This document shows, in pieces, positions 8,849 to 16,921 of a stretch of 64,000 nucleotides of DNA. The DNA is taken from positions 248,001 through 312,000 of the forward strand of contig NZ_UUOC01000053.1 of assembly GCF_900590755.1 (NCBI RefSeq). Direction: 5' to 3'. The notes under the pieces are model-generated. The model did not search any database. It had not been told where the DNA came from and was given only the letters and a program-made list of their open reading frames with translations. Made by a program: the position numbers and the translations under genes. The first letter of the stretch is position 1, and each line of letters opens with the position of its first letter. The DNA comes from Pseudomonas viridiflava. Lineage in GTDB: Bacteria > Pseudomonadota > Gammaproteobacteria > Pseudomonadales > Pseudomonadaceae.

Positions 8849-8886
8849 AAAAAAGGCCCTGAAGTGATAGCTTCAGGGCCTTTTTT
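8849..8886. terminator. Bidirectional intrinsic terminator
   Basis: Perfect 11-bp stem AGGCCCTGAAG / CTTCAGGGCCT (8854-8864 with 8871-8881) with six A on the left and a T-run on the right. It can end leuA on the plus strand and the convergent coiled-coil gene on the minus strand. Confidence 0.93.
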
Positions 8887-8898
8887 GTTGCGTGATGA

Positions 8899-9309
8899 TC
8901 AGGCGGTAGTGTCAACCGACCCGCTCATGGCTTGCATCAGTGCGCCTTGCAGCGCGGTCAGCTTTGCCATGGTGCCGGAAATCTGCTGCTGAATGGCCAT
9001 GACCCTCTGCGCTTTTTCCTGCTCTGAGCCTTTGCTGTTCTGAGCGGCTGCCAGTTGCTGTTGCTGCTGTTGCAACTGCTGTTGAACGCGCTCGATCTGC
9101 TCCTGCAACTGCTTGACGATCTGCTCTTTGACACTCGTCGGCGCGGAAGACTCGGAAGCCCCGGCTTCAGCGGTAGCACCGGACAAATCCACAGTGAGCT
9201 TGGTGGAGTCCCCGCCCTTGGCATCGGCCGTAACGGTCTCTTCCTTCGACTTGGATGACGCAGTGAGTATCGGAGCGTACGTGCTCACGGAACTGATGTT
9301 GATATTCAT
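8899..9309 (-). CDS. Gln-rich coiled-coil protein, paralog 1 (FlxA-like)
   Basis: Function unknown. The 136-residue protein starts at ATG 9309 with an AGGAG site upstream. It has a disordered Ser/Thr/Ala-rich N-terminal half. A Gln-rich coiled coil spans about residues 58-125, with runs such as QLQQQQQQLAAAQ. No signal peptide is seen. The C-terminus SGSVDTTA matches that of the next upstream gene (SGGIDTTA), and both share a KAQxxMAIQxQIS block, so they are tandem paralogs. The arrangement resembles the FlxA-like family, a loosely defined group; that assignment is tentative. It ends at the shared terminator. Confidence 0.7.
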   Translation of the reverse strand: MNINISSVSTYAPILTASSKSKEETVTADAKGGDSTKLTVDLSGATAEAGASESSAPTSVKEQIVKQLQEQIERVQQQLQQQQQQLAAAQNSKGSEQEKAQRVMAIQQQISGTMAKLTALQGALMQAMSGSVDTTA

Positions 9310-9433
9310 GGTTAGACTCCTGGTCGGTACAGGCGCTATCGGCCGCATCGAACAGAACTTAAGCCAACTATCGTCCCTATGTGACGCGCACGACAAAACA
9401 CCGCAATTGCGGCGCTTGCCTGTTCCGAGGGCA

Positions 9434-9871
9434 TCAAGCCGTGGTGTCGATTCCGCCGCTGGTGGTCAGCTGGAGCAACGCAGCTTGCTCGGCAGACAAC
9501 GTGGCGTTGGTGCTGGAGATCTGTGACTGGATAGCCATGGCCTGCTGGGCCTTTTCCTCTGCAGTGCCGCTGCTTTTTTGGGCGGCAGCCAGCTTCTGCT
9601 CTTGCTGCTCCAGCAGTTTCTGGGTCTGCTCGATCTGCGCTTTGATCTTGTCGATGCTTGCCTGGGTCGCCTCGGAGGAAGAGCTACCCGAAGAGCCACC
9701 ACCGCCAGCAGGTGCGCCGCCACCGGACTTGCTGCTTTCACCGCTCGCTTGCGTTGCCGTCGTGCTGGTCGCGTCGGTATCGGTTGCGGTCGTCGCGGCG
9801 TCATCGGTCTTGATGGCAACGCTGAAAGAGCTGGTGTGGACACTGAGGGACGATACGTTAATGGTGGTCAT
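9434..9871 (-). CDS. Gln-rich coiled-coil protein, paralog 2 (FlxA-like)
   Basis: Function unknown. 145 residues. The N-terminus MTTINVSSLSVHTSSF resembles paralog 1 (MNINISSVSTYAP). A low-complexity Ser/Gly/Thr stretch follows at about residues 25-65, then a coiled coil with QTQKLLEQQEQKLAAAQ and the shared EEKAQQAMAIQSQIS block, ending SGGIDTTA. It lies 124 bases upstream of paralog 1 on the same strand, so a duplication is clear and cotranscription is likely. The N-terminus is not a Sec signal. Secretion by another route or a structural role cannot be judged from sequence. Confidence 0.7.
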   Translation of the reverse strand: MTTINVSSLSVHTSSFSVAIKTDDAATTATDTDATSTTATQASGESSKSGGGAPAGGGGSSGSSSSEATQASIDKIKAQIEQTQKLLEQQEQKLAAAQKSSGTAEEKAQQAMAIQSQISSTNATLSAEQAALLQLTTSGGIDTTA

Positions 9872-9945
9872 GCCGATCTCCAGGAAAGGAATACTTAGTA
9901 ATAGCTATCCCTGATATCGGCATGACGCCCCAGCGCTGAACGACT

Positions 9946-10737
9946 TTAGTGTATCTCGAATGTATCGGCGTCGAGGTTTGCCGGAAACTTTGTACGGTAA
10001 GCGGCCAGCTCTGCGGCGCTCAACGACACTTCGAAAACCCCGTCCGCCTCACCGGCACTGAACAGGCTTTCACCCTGGAAATCCAAGGCCTGGCTGTCAC
10101 CGGTGTAGGCAAAGCCTTTGCCGTCGGTGCCGATCCGGTTGACTGCGGCGACATAGCACAGGTTTTCGATAGCCCGTGCAGGCAGCAGGCGGTTCCAGTG
10201 CTGGCGTCGAGCACCTGGCCAGTTGGCGGTATAGAGCAGCAGATCGGTGTGTTGCGCGTCGCGACTCCAGACCGGGAATCTGAGGTCGTAGCAGATCAGC
10301 GGGCGAATCCGCCAGCCCTTGAGTTCGAACTGCACCTGACGGTCACCCGGACTGTAATGCTCGTGCTCCCCCGCCATGCGAAACAAATGGCGCTTGTCGT
10401 AATGCAGCAACTCGCCATCCGGCCGCGCCCACAGCAACCGGTTGCGATGAGAGCCGTCTGCGGCTTTGACGATGATGCTGCCAGTCACCACGGCTTGCAG
10501 CCTTTTGGCCTGAGCGAGCATCCACTTGGCTGTCGGGCCATTCTCCGGCTCGGCGAGGGTTTCTGAGGCCATGGAGAAGCCCGTGGTGAACATTTCAGGC
10601 AGAACCACCAGATCGACACCGGTGACCGGCTCAAGCAAAAGGGCGAAATGCTCAAGGTTGGCCTGACGGTCATGCCAGACCAGAGAGGTCTGCACCAGCG
10701 CTACATTCAGATCGGGTAATTGGGTCAGATCGCGCAT
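9946..10737 (-). CDS. Omega-amidase of the nitrilase superfamily (YafV-like)
   Basis: Carbon-nitrogen hydrolase, 263 residues. The catalytic triad is visible: glutamate in LPEMFTTGF, lysine in YDKRHLF and cysteine in ICYDLRFP. This family (YafV/Nit2-like) hydrolyses alpha-ketoglutaramate and alpha-ketosuccinamate-type omega-amides, which fits its overlap of 13 bases with the upstream methionine-type aminotransferase gene. Together they would transaminate methionine-like amino acids with glutamine and then clear the 2-oxo-amide. Function is inferred from family and neighbour. Confidence 0.88.
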   Translation of the reverse strand: MRDLTQLPDLNVALVQTSLVWHDRQANLEHFALLLEPVTGVDLVVLPEMFTTGFSMASETLAEPENGPTAKWMLAQAKRLQAVVTGSIIVKAADGSHRNRLLWARPDGELLHYDKRHLFRMAGEHEHYSPGDRQVQFELKGWRIRPLICYDLRFPVWSRDAQHTDLLLYTANWPGARRQHWNRLLPARAIENLCYVAAVNRIGTDGKGFAYTGDSQALDFQGESLFSAGEADGVFEVSLSAAELAAYRTKFPANLDADTFEIH

Positions 10738-11873
10738 AGTTTTTCCGCCGCTTGACGCAACGTCTCCTCACGCTTGGCGAAACACAGCCTGATAATGCGC
10801 TGCCCTTCGGGTGGATTCTGGTAGAACACCGAAACCGGAATGCTTGCTACCCCATGCTCACGGGTCATCCACAACGACATCTCAACGTCGTTAAGGTCCG
10901 GGCGGATCTGTGAATAGTCCACCAACTGGAAGTAGGTGCCGCCCACCGGAGTGAACTTGAACCGGGAATTGCGCAGCTGATCGCAGAAGAAATCGCGCTT
11001 GGCCTGGTAGAACGCAGGCAATTCTGCAACGTGCTCGGGATGTTCTGCCATGAAATCCGCCAACGCCCACTGCAAAGGCGTAACGCCACAGAAACTGACG
11101 AACTGATGCACCTTGCGCATCTCGGCGGTCAATGCCGGAGGCGCAACGATATAGCCGGTTTTCCACCCGGTGACGTGATAGGTCTTGCCGAAGGAGCTGA
11201 CCACAAACGCGCGCTGATACAGCTCCTCATGAGCCAGTACGCTGGCATGCTCGACGCCGTCGAACACCAGATGCTCGTAGACCTCGTCACTGACCAGATA
11301 GATGTCGCGATTGGCAATCAGTGCCGCCAGTTGATCCAGTTCGGCACGGCTGATCAAGGCGCCGCTAGGGTTATGCGGGCTGTTGATGATGATCATGCGA
11401 GTACGCGGACTCAGGGCGTCGCGCAGCTTTTGCCAGTCAATGGAGAAGTCATCCAGGCCCAGCTGGACATGCACACAACGCCCACCGGCCAACTCCACCG
11501 AAGGCTCGTAGCTGTCGTAGCAAGGATCGAAGACGATCACTTCATCGCCGGGACGAATCACGGTTTGAATCGCACAGAAGATGGCTTGGGTCGCGCCCGG
11601 AGTAATCGTCACTTCAGTGTCTGGATTGACCTGACGCCCATAGCTGCGGGCAATCTTGGCCGCGACCTGCTGGCGCAGCGCAGGCAAACCGGTCATTGGC
11701 GCGTATTGGTTGTGGCCTTCGGTTACGTGGCGGCATAGCGCATCGCGTAAAGCTTGCGGACCATCGAAATCAGGAAAGCCCTGAGACAGGTTGATAGCGC
11801 CCGTTTCAGCGGCTAGCTGAGACATGACGGTGAAAATAGTGGTGCCAACATTGGGCAACTTGCTCTCGATCAT
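10725..11873 (-). CDS. Methionine-type aminotransferase (YbdL-like), PLP-dependent class I
   Basis: PLP-dependent fold-type I aminotransferase, 382 residues from ATG 11873 (MIESKLPNVGTTIF). The PLP lysine lies in SSFGKTYHVTGWKTGY. The PHNPSGA motif and the arginine near the C-terminus that binds the carboxylate (IRLCFAKREETL) are present. It resembles YbdL/kynurenine aminotransferase-like enzymes that use methionine and glutamine. The next gene, the omega-amidase, overlaps it, suggesting translational coupling and a shared methionine salvage role. Confidence 0.9.
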   Translation of the reverse strand: MIESKLPNVGTTIFTVMSQLAAETGAINLSQGFPDFDGPQALRDALCRHVTEGHNQYAPMTGLPALRQQVAAKIARSYGRQVNPDTEVTITPGATQAIFCAIQTVIRPGDEVIVFDPCYDSYEPSVELAGGRCVHVQLGLDDFSIDWQKLRDALSPRTRMIIINSPHNPSGALISRAELDQLAALIANRDIYLVSDEVYEHLVFDGVEHASVLAHEELYQRAFVVSSFGKTYHVTGWKTGYIVAPPALTAEMRKVHQFVSFCGVTPLQWALADFMAEHPEHVAELPAFYQAKRDFFCDQLRNSRFKFTPVGGTYFQLVDYSQIRPDLNDVEMSLWMTREHGVASIPVSVFYQNPPEGQRIIRLCFAKREETLRQAAEKLCAI

Positions 11874-11947
11874 GGCGCCTTTTTCCTGCTCAACACCCGG
11901 CTCCACGGCGGCACGGGGTCTCGCAGAATAGCCCATCGAGCGCGCAT

Positions 11948-11975
11948 AAAAAAAGGCGCTATTAGCGCCTTTTTT
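11948..11975 (-). terminator. Intrinsic terminator after der
   Basis: Stem GGCGCT / AGCGCC with T-run on both strands (seven A before, six T after). It lies between der and the aminotransferase gene on the minus strand and likely ends the der-side transcript. Confidence 0.88.
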
Positions 11976-12024
11976 GGAGAAAGCTTTTTACTGGATGACG
12001 AATAACACTGTGCCTAGAATCCCT

Positions 12025-12113
12025 GTGGGACCGGCTTTAGCCGGGAAGGCGGCATTTCGGACGACTCATTAAAGCGCCTATACGAACCGCTTTCCGGCTA
12101 AAGCCGGTCCCAC
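12025..12113. repeat. REP palindrome pair, class A, copy 2
   Basis: Same unit as 4304-4393: left arm 12025-12048 and right arm ending at 12113 with one mismatch. It lies downstream of the der stop codon. Confidence 0.9.
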
Positions 12114-12170
12114 AAGGGCAATGGGGTCCCAGACTCTGCAACCGAACCTGGCATGCCCCATTTCCTCCTA

Positions 12171-13643
12171 TCAGCGCTTGTCTCTACGCTTCTTGTCGGC
12201 TTTCTTGTGGTGCGACATCATCCGGCGCTTCTTGTTGACCTGACGGTCTGTCAGCGTGTTCTTGTTACCCTCGTAAGGGTTCTCGCCGCCTTTGAACTCG
12301 ATACGGATCGGCGTACCGACCAGTTTCAGCACTCGGCGGTAGGTGTTTTCCAGATAGCGAACGTAAGACTTCGGTACTTTCTCGACCTGGTTACCGTGGA
12401 TCACGATCAACGGCGGGTTGGCACCACCCAAGTGAGCGTAACGCAGCTTGATACGGCGGCTGCCCACCATCGGTGGTGCGTGCTCGCTGACCGCATCTTC
12501 AAGAATCTGCGTCAGGCGGCTGGTTGGCCAACGGGTAACAGCAGACTTGAACGAGTTCTGCACCGACTGGTACAGGTTGCCCACGCCAGTGCCGTGCAGT
12601 GCCGAGATGAAGTGGATGTCCGCGAAGTCGACGAAGAACAACCGGCGTTCCAGTTCGGTCTTCACGTAATCGCGCTCGCTCGGAACCATGCCGTCCCATT
12701 TGTTCAGGGCGATAACCAGAGCACGACCCGCTTCCAGGGCGAAGCCCAGCAGGTTCAAGTCGTGATCGACGACGCCTTCGCGGGCGTCCATCACGAAGAT
12801 CACCACGTTGGCGTCCTTGATGGCCTGCAGGGTTTTCACCACGGAGAACTTTTCAACTTCCTCGTGGATCTTGCCGCGCTTACGCACACCGGCGGTGTCG
12901 ATCAGCGTGTACTTTTCGTCGTTGCGGGTGAACGGGATGTAGATACTGTCACGGGTGGTGCCTGGCTCGTCATAAACGATAACCCGGTCTTCACCGAGCA
13001 TGCGGTTGACCAGCGTCGACTTGCCGACGTTAGGACGACCGATGATGGCAATCTTGATGCCGTCTTTTTCGCTCGGGCCCGGGATGCGCTTGGCTTCCTG
13101 ACCTTCGGCTACGACTTCCGGCTCGCCTTCTTCATCGTCTTCGCCTTCATCCTTGGGGAATTGGCTAAGAGCGATTTCCAGCATCTGGCTGATACCACGG
13201 CCATGAGCACCAGCGACCGGAATGGCATCGCCCATACCCAGCGGCGAGAACTCGGCGCGGGCCATTTCAGGGTCGATGTTGTCGACCTTGTTGGCGACCA
13301 CATAGGAGCGCTTGCCACGTTTGCGAAGGTGCTCGCCGATCATCTGATCCGCAGCAGTGAAGCCGGCACGGGCATCACACAGGAACAGAACGACGTCTGC
13401 CTCTTCGATAGCGAGCAGCGACTGCTCGGCCATCTTTTCGTCCATGCCGTGTTCATCACCGGAGATACCACCGGTGTCGATCAGAATATAGGAGCGCCCT
13501 TGCCACTTGGCCTCACCGTATTGGCGATCACGGGTCAGACCGGACAGATCGCCGACGATAGCGTCGCGAGTCCTGGTCAGGCGGTTGAACAAGGTGGACT
13601 TGCCGACGTTCGGTCGACCCACCAGGGCGATTACGGGAACCAT
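12171..13643 (-). CDS. der: Ribosome biogenesis GTPase Der (EngA)
   Basis: Tandem GTPase needed for 50S ribosomal subunit assembly. 490 residues from ATG 13643 (MVPVIALVGRPNVGKST) with a GGAG site upstream. Two G domains each carry GRPNVGKST (G1); NKVD and NKWD (G4) and DTGG/DTAG (G3) are also present. An acidic linker (EDDEEGEPE) separates them. A KH-like C-terminal domain ends in a basic KKRRMMSHHKKADKKRRDKR-type tail. It follows bamB, with a hairpin-rich spacer between. Confidence 0.98.
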   Translation of the reverse strand: MVPVIALVGRPNVGKSTLFNRLTRTRDAIVGDLSGLTRDRQYGEAKWQGRSYILIDTGGISGDEHGMDEKMAEQSLLAIEEADVVLFLCDARAGFTAADQMIGEHLRKRGKRSYVVANKVDNIDPEMARAEFSPLGMGDAIPVAGAHGRGISQMLEIALSQFPKDEGEDDEEGEPEVVAEGQEAKRIPGPSEKDGIKIAIIGRPNVGKSTLVNRMLGEDRVIVYDEPGTTRDSIYIPFTRNDEKYTLIDTAGVRKRGKIHEEVEKFSVVKTLQAIKDANVVIFVMDAREGVVDHDLNLLGFALEAGRALVIALNKWDGMVPSERDYVKTELERRLFFVDFADIHFISALHGTGVGNLYQSVQNSFKSAVTRWPTSRLTQILEDAVSEHAPPMVGSRRIKLRYAHLGGANPPLIVIHGNQVEKVPKSYVRYLENTYRRVLKLVGTPIRIEFKGGENPYEGNKNTLTDRQVNKKRRMMSHHKKADKKRRDKR

Positions 13644-13668
13644 GCGGCTCTCCACTTCGTTATTTCAG

Positions 13669-13698
13669 AAAATACAAAAGCCGCTGCAAGGCAGCGGC
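13669..13698 (-). terminator. Possible attenuating terminator between bamB and der
   Basis: An 8-bp perfect stem GCCGCTGC / GCAGCGGC (13680-13687 with 13691-13698) is followed on the minus strand by TTTTGTATTTT. It lies 26 bases before the der start, so it could partly end the upstream bamB transcript and lower der expression, or leave der to its own promoter. Confidence 0.55.
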
Positions 13699-13769
13699 CG
13701 GAGTTCGGAGCAGCACCTTTCAGTGCTGCAGACCCTGCCAGAGCAGGGCTGCGAGAGGTCCAGGACCTC
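13680..13769. repeat. Four tandem hairpins in bamB-der spacer
   Basis: Four separate perfect stems follow each other within 90 bases: 13680-13687/13691-13698 (8 bp), 13710-13716/13723-13729 (7 bp), 13733-13738/13743-13748 (6 bp) and 13755-13760/13764-13769 (6 bp). Only the first, on the minus strand, has a T-rich tail. Confidence 0.7.
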
Positions 13770-13784
13770 AAGCATAGACAGTCA

Positions 13785-14936
13785 TTACTTGATCGTCAGG
13801 GCTTCCAGCTTGCCGCTGTTGCCATAGACATAAATCATGTCACCAACTACCAGCGGACGTGCGCGCAGGCCGTCGCTGTCAATGCGCTCGCGGCCCACGA
13901 AGCGACCATCAACCTGGCTCAACAGGTGCAGATAGCCTTCCATGTCACCGACTGCTACATAGCTCGAGTAGACTTCTGGCGCGCTAAGTTGACGGCGAGC
14001 CAGAGCGTCATTGCTCCACAATGCAGTGGACGAACGCTCGTCGATACCTTCGACGGTGCCGGACGCCAGGCTCGCGTAAACGCTGCCAAAGCCCTGGGCT
14101 ACGCCCGAATAGCTTGACGCATCACGCTGCCAGAGTACCCGACCGCTTTCCAGATCCAGACCGGCAACCCGGCCCTGATAACTGGCAACGTACAAAGTCC
14201 CGCCGGAGAGCAACAGACCGCCGTCGATATCGACGACCCGATCCAGCTCCGAGCGGCCTTGCGGTACAGCAACACGCTGCTCCCAGATCGGCACGCCGTT
14301 GGAAGTATCCAGAGCGACGACTTTACCGGTCGACAGACCAGCCACTGCAAGGCGGTTGGTCACGATCGGTGCGCCAGTGCCACGCAAGGTCAGCACGGCC
14401 GGAGTACTTTCGTAGATCCAGCGCTGATTGCCGGTAGCGGCATCAAAACCGATCACGCGGTCGTCCTGGGTCTGAACGACAACAACGTCACCGTTGGTGG
14501 CAGGAGGAGCCAGTACTTCACTGGTAACCCGTGCGCGCCATTTTTCTTCGCCGGTGGCGGAGTCAAGAACGACCACTTCACCTTTGAGAGTGCCGACCAT
14601 CAGCATGCCGTAACCTACGCCGACGGCGCCGGAAACAGGCAGCTCCAGGTCTTTTTCCCAGGCTACGTTGCCGGTCATGCGATCCATGGACACGATGTAG
14701 CCTGCTACGTCGCTGGCGAAGATATGATCGCCGTCGATAGCTGGAACCAGCATGTTGTAGGTTTCGCCCTGACCATCACCGATGGAACGGCTCCATTGCT
14801 TGTGCAGCACGACTTCTTCTTTGAAGTCGGTCAGCTCCGCTGGTGGCAATTCCTTCTTGCTGTTGCTGCTGCAACCCGCGGCCAAAATGGCCAGAGCCAG
14901 CAATGCTGCATGTTTCCAACGGATCACGTCACGCAT
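13785..14936 (-). CDS. bamB: Outer membrane assembly lipoprotein BamB
   Basis: Lipoprotein of the BAM complex that inserts beta-barrel proteins into the outer membrane. 383 residues. The lipoprotein signal peptide ends in the lipobox LAAGC, giving Cys22. The remainder is an eight-bladed PQQ-like beta-propeller with repeated ALDxxxGxxxW blades (for example VVLDSATGEEKWRARV, VVALDTSNGVPIWEQRV). It overlaps the upstream yfgM gene by 8 bases, the usual YfgM-BamB-Der order. Confidence 0.96.
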   Translation of the reverse strand: MRDVIRWKHAALLALAILAAGCSSNSKKELPPAELTDFKEEVVLHKQWSRSIGDGQGETYNMLVPAIDGDHIFASDVAGYIVSMDRMTGNVAWEKDLELPVSGAVGVGYGMLMVGTLKGEVVVLDSATGEEKWRARVTSEVLAPPATNGDVVVVQTQDDRVIGFDAATGNQRWIYESTPAVLTLRGTGAPIVTNRLAVAGLSTGKVVALDTSNGVPIWEQRVAVPQGRSELDRVVDIDGGLLLSGGTLYVASYQGRVAGLDLESGRVLWQRDASSYSGVAQGFGSVYASLASGTVEGIDERSSTALWSNDALARRQLSAPEVYSSYVAVGDMEGYLHLLSQVDGRFVGRERIDSDGLRARPLVVGDMIYVYGNSGKLEALTIK

Positions 14937-15570
14937 CCCCTTTGGCCAAGTCGTCGAGCTTCATTTGTAAGCCACCAACGGCCGCTTCTTCAGACAGCGC
15001 GGTTTTGGCTTTTTGGTATGCGGCATGAGCCTCATCGGTACGACCCAGCTGCACCAGCAGGTCACCCTTGAGTTCTTCACGGCTGGCCAGGAACGACTTG
15101 TCGGCATCGCCAGCAAGCAGCTTCAGAGCTTCATCAGCCTTGTTCTGGGCAGCCAGAACACGAGCCAGACGCTGACGGGCGATTTCCCCCAGCGCAGGGC
15201 TGGCAGGCTTGTCGTTGACCAGCTTGAGTTCAGCGACTGCGTCATCAAGCTTGCCATTGTCTACCGCGACCTTGGCCACGAACAGGCTGCCGTACTGAGC
15301 GTAAGCAGTACCGCCGAACTCATTCTTGAGTTTGCTGGCGATATCGGCCACACGCGCTGTATCAGCCTGGCCGCTTGGGGTGAGCGCAGTTTCCAGCAAT
15401 TGCTGGTACAGCGCCGACGCACCCTGGGATTGGTTGCTTTCGTATCTGGTCCAGGCCTGCCAGCCAAGAACCACTACCAACGCCAGCAAACCACCAGTCA
15501 ACAGGGGTTTGCCATTGCGCTGCCACCAGTCCTTCATTGCCGCCAGTTCATCATCTTCAGTACCTGACAC
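14929..15570 (-). CDS. yfgM: YfgM family SecYEG-ancillary TPR membrane protein
   Basis: Inner-membrane protein with a periplasmic tetratricopeptide-like domain. Family members associate with the SecYEG translocon and periplasmic chaperones. 213 residues, GTG start at 15570 with AGGAG eight bases upstream. There is a short cytoplasmic N-terminus (EDDELAAMKDWWQRNG), one membrane segment at about residues 23-40, then helical TPR-like repeats. It overlaps bamB and is part of the hisS-yfgM-bamB run. Confidence 0.9.
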   Translation of the reverse strand: MSGTEDDELAAMKDWWQRNGKPLLTGGLLALVVVLGWQAWTRYESNQSQGASALYQQLLETALTPSGQADTARVADIASKLKNEFGGTAYAQYGSLFVAKVAVDNGKLDDAVAELKLVNDKPASPALGEIARQRLARVLAAQNKADEALKLLAGDADKSFLASREELKGDLLVQLGRTDEAHAAYQKAKTALSEEAAVGGLQMKLDDLAKGDA

Positions 15571-15609
15571 CCCAATACTCCTATTTGCTAAATCGGCTGT
15601 TAATCAGCT

Positions 15610-16899
15610 TCAACCCTGCACGACGCAGGAGGCCAGGTGCTCGGACAGAGCATCCCAGGCAATATTTTGTTGTTCACCCTGACCGCGCAGGGGTTTGACG
15701 CCTATTACCTGCTGCGCCAGCTCTTCTTCCCCAAGAATCAGCGCGAACAGTGCGCCACTCTTGTCGGCTTTCTTGAACTGGCTTTTGAAACTCCCGGCAC
15801 CTGCGTTGACCTGCAAGCGCAGGTTGGGCAACTGGTCACGAACGCGCTCGGTCAGGGCCAGAGCTGCCAGTTCGGCGGCCTCGCCGAAAGCACAGAGGTA
15901 AACGTCGACCTGACGGGAAATTTCTTCCGGCACCTGCTCCAGGGTTTCCAGCAGCAGCACCAGACGCTCGATGCCCATGGCGAAACCGACGCCACTGGTG
16001 GGCTTGCCGCCCATCTGCTCAACCAGCCCGTCATAACGACCACCTGCGCAGACCGTACCCTGGGAACCCAACTGATCGGTCACCCATTCGAAAACGGTCT
16101 TGCTGTAGTAATCCAGACCACGCACCAGCTTTGGATTAATGACGTAAGGAATACCGGCAGCATCCAGACGCGCCTTGAGGCCGTCGAAGTGGATGCGCGA
16201 CTCGTCGTCCAGATAATCCGCCAACTTCGGTGCGTCCACCAGCAACGCCTGGGTTTCAGGGTTCTTGGTATCGAGCACGCGCAAAGGATTGGTTTTCAGG
16301 CGACGCTGGCTGTCTTCGTCCAGTTCGCTCAGGCGCGCAGACAAAAACTCAACCAACGCATCACGATAACGCGCACGGGCTTCGCTGGTGCCCAGGCTGT
16401 TGAGTTCGAGCTTCACTGCATTGCGAATACCCAGCAAGCCCCACAGGCGCCAGGTCAGCACGATCAGCTCTGCATCAATGTCCGGACCATCCAGATTGAA
16501 GACTTCGACGCCAATCTGGTGAAACTGACGATAACGGCCTTTCTGCGGACGCTCGTGGCGGAACATCGGGCCGACGTACCACAATTTCTGAACCTGACCA
16601 CCACCGGTGATGCCGTGCTCAAGGACCGCCCGCACGCATGCGGCGGTGCCTTCAGGGCGTAGCGTCAGCGAGTCGCCGTTGCGGTCTTCGAAGGTGTACA
16701 TCTCTTTTTCGACGATATCGGTGACTTCGCCAATCGATCGTTTGAACAGATCGGTGAATTCGACGATAGGCATGCGAATCTGCCGGTAACCGTAGTTATC
16801 CAGCAAACGCGAGACAGTACCTTCGAAATGACGCCACAACGGGGTCTGATCGGGCAGGATGTCGTTCATGCCACGAATGGCTTGCAGAGACTTACTCAC
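15610..16899 (-). CDS. hisS: Histidine-tRNA ligase
   Basis: Charges tRNA-His. 429 residues, the usual length. Class II synthetase motifs are present: GMNDILPDQTPLW at the start, motif 2 with RPEGTAACVRA and FRHERPQKGRYRQFHQ, the histidine-specific GLDYYSKTVFEWV and AGGRYDGL, and motif 3 GVGFAMGIERL. The C-terminal anticodon-binding domain covers about residues 330-429. It lies between ispG and yfgM on the same strand. Confidence 0.98.
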   Translation of the reverse strand: MSKSLQAIRGMNDILPDQTPLWRHFEGTVSRLLDNYGYRQIRMPIVEFTDLFKRSIGEVTDIVEKEMYTFEDRNGDSLTLRPEGTAACVRAVLEHGITGGGQVQKLWYVGPMFRHERPQKGRYRQFHQIGVEVFNLDGPDIDAELIVLTWRLWGLLGIRNAVKLELNSLGTSEARARYRDALVEFLSARLSELDEDSQRRLKTNPLRVLDTKNPETQALLVDAPKLADYLDDESRIHFDGLKARLDAAGIPYVINPKLVRGLDYYSKTVFEWVTDQLGSQGTVCAGGRYDGLVEQMGGKPTSGVGFAMGIERLVLLLETLEQVPEEISRQVDVYLCAFGEAAELAALALTERVRDQLPNLRLQVNAGAGSFKSQFKKADKSGALFALILGEEELAQQVIGVKPLRGQGEQQNIAWDALSEHLASCVVQG

Positions 16900-16921
16900 T
16901 AAAAATCCTTAGCAATTCTGA

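Noticed and set aside
12153..14117. Long plus-strand ORF (654 codons) across der and part of bamB
   Set aside because: It spans two real genes and their hairpin spacer, which a true gene would not do.
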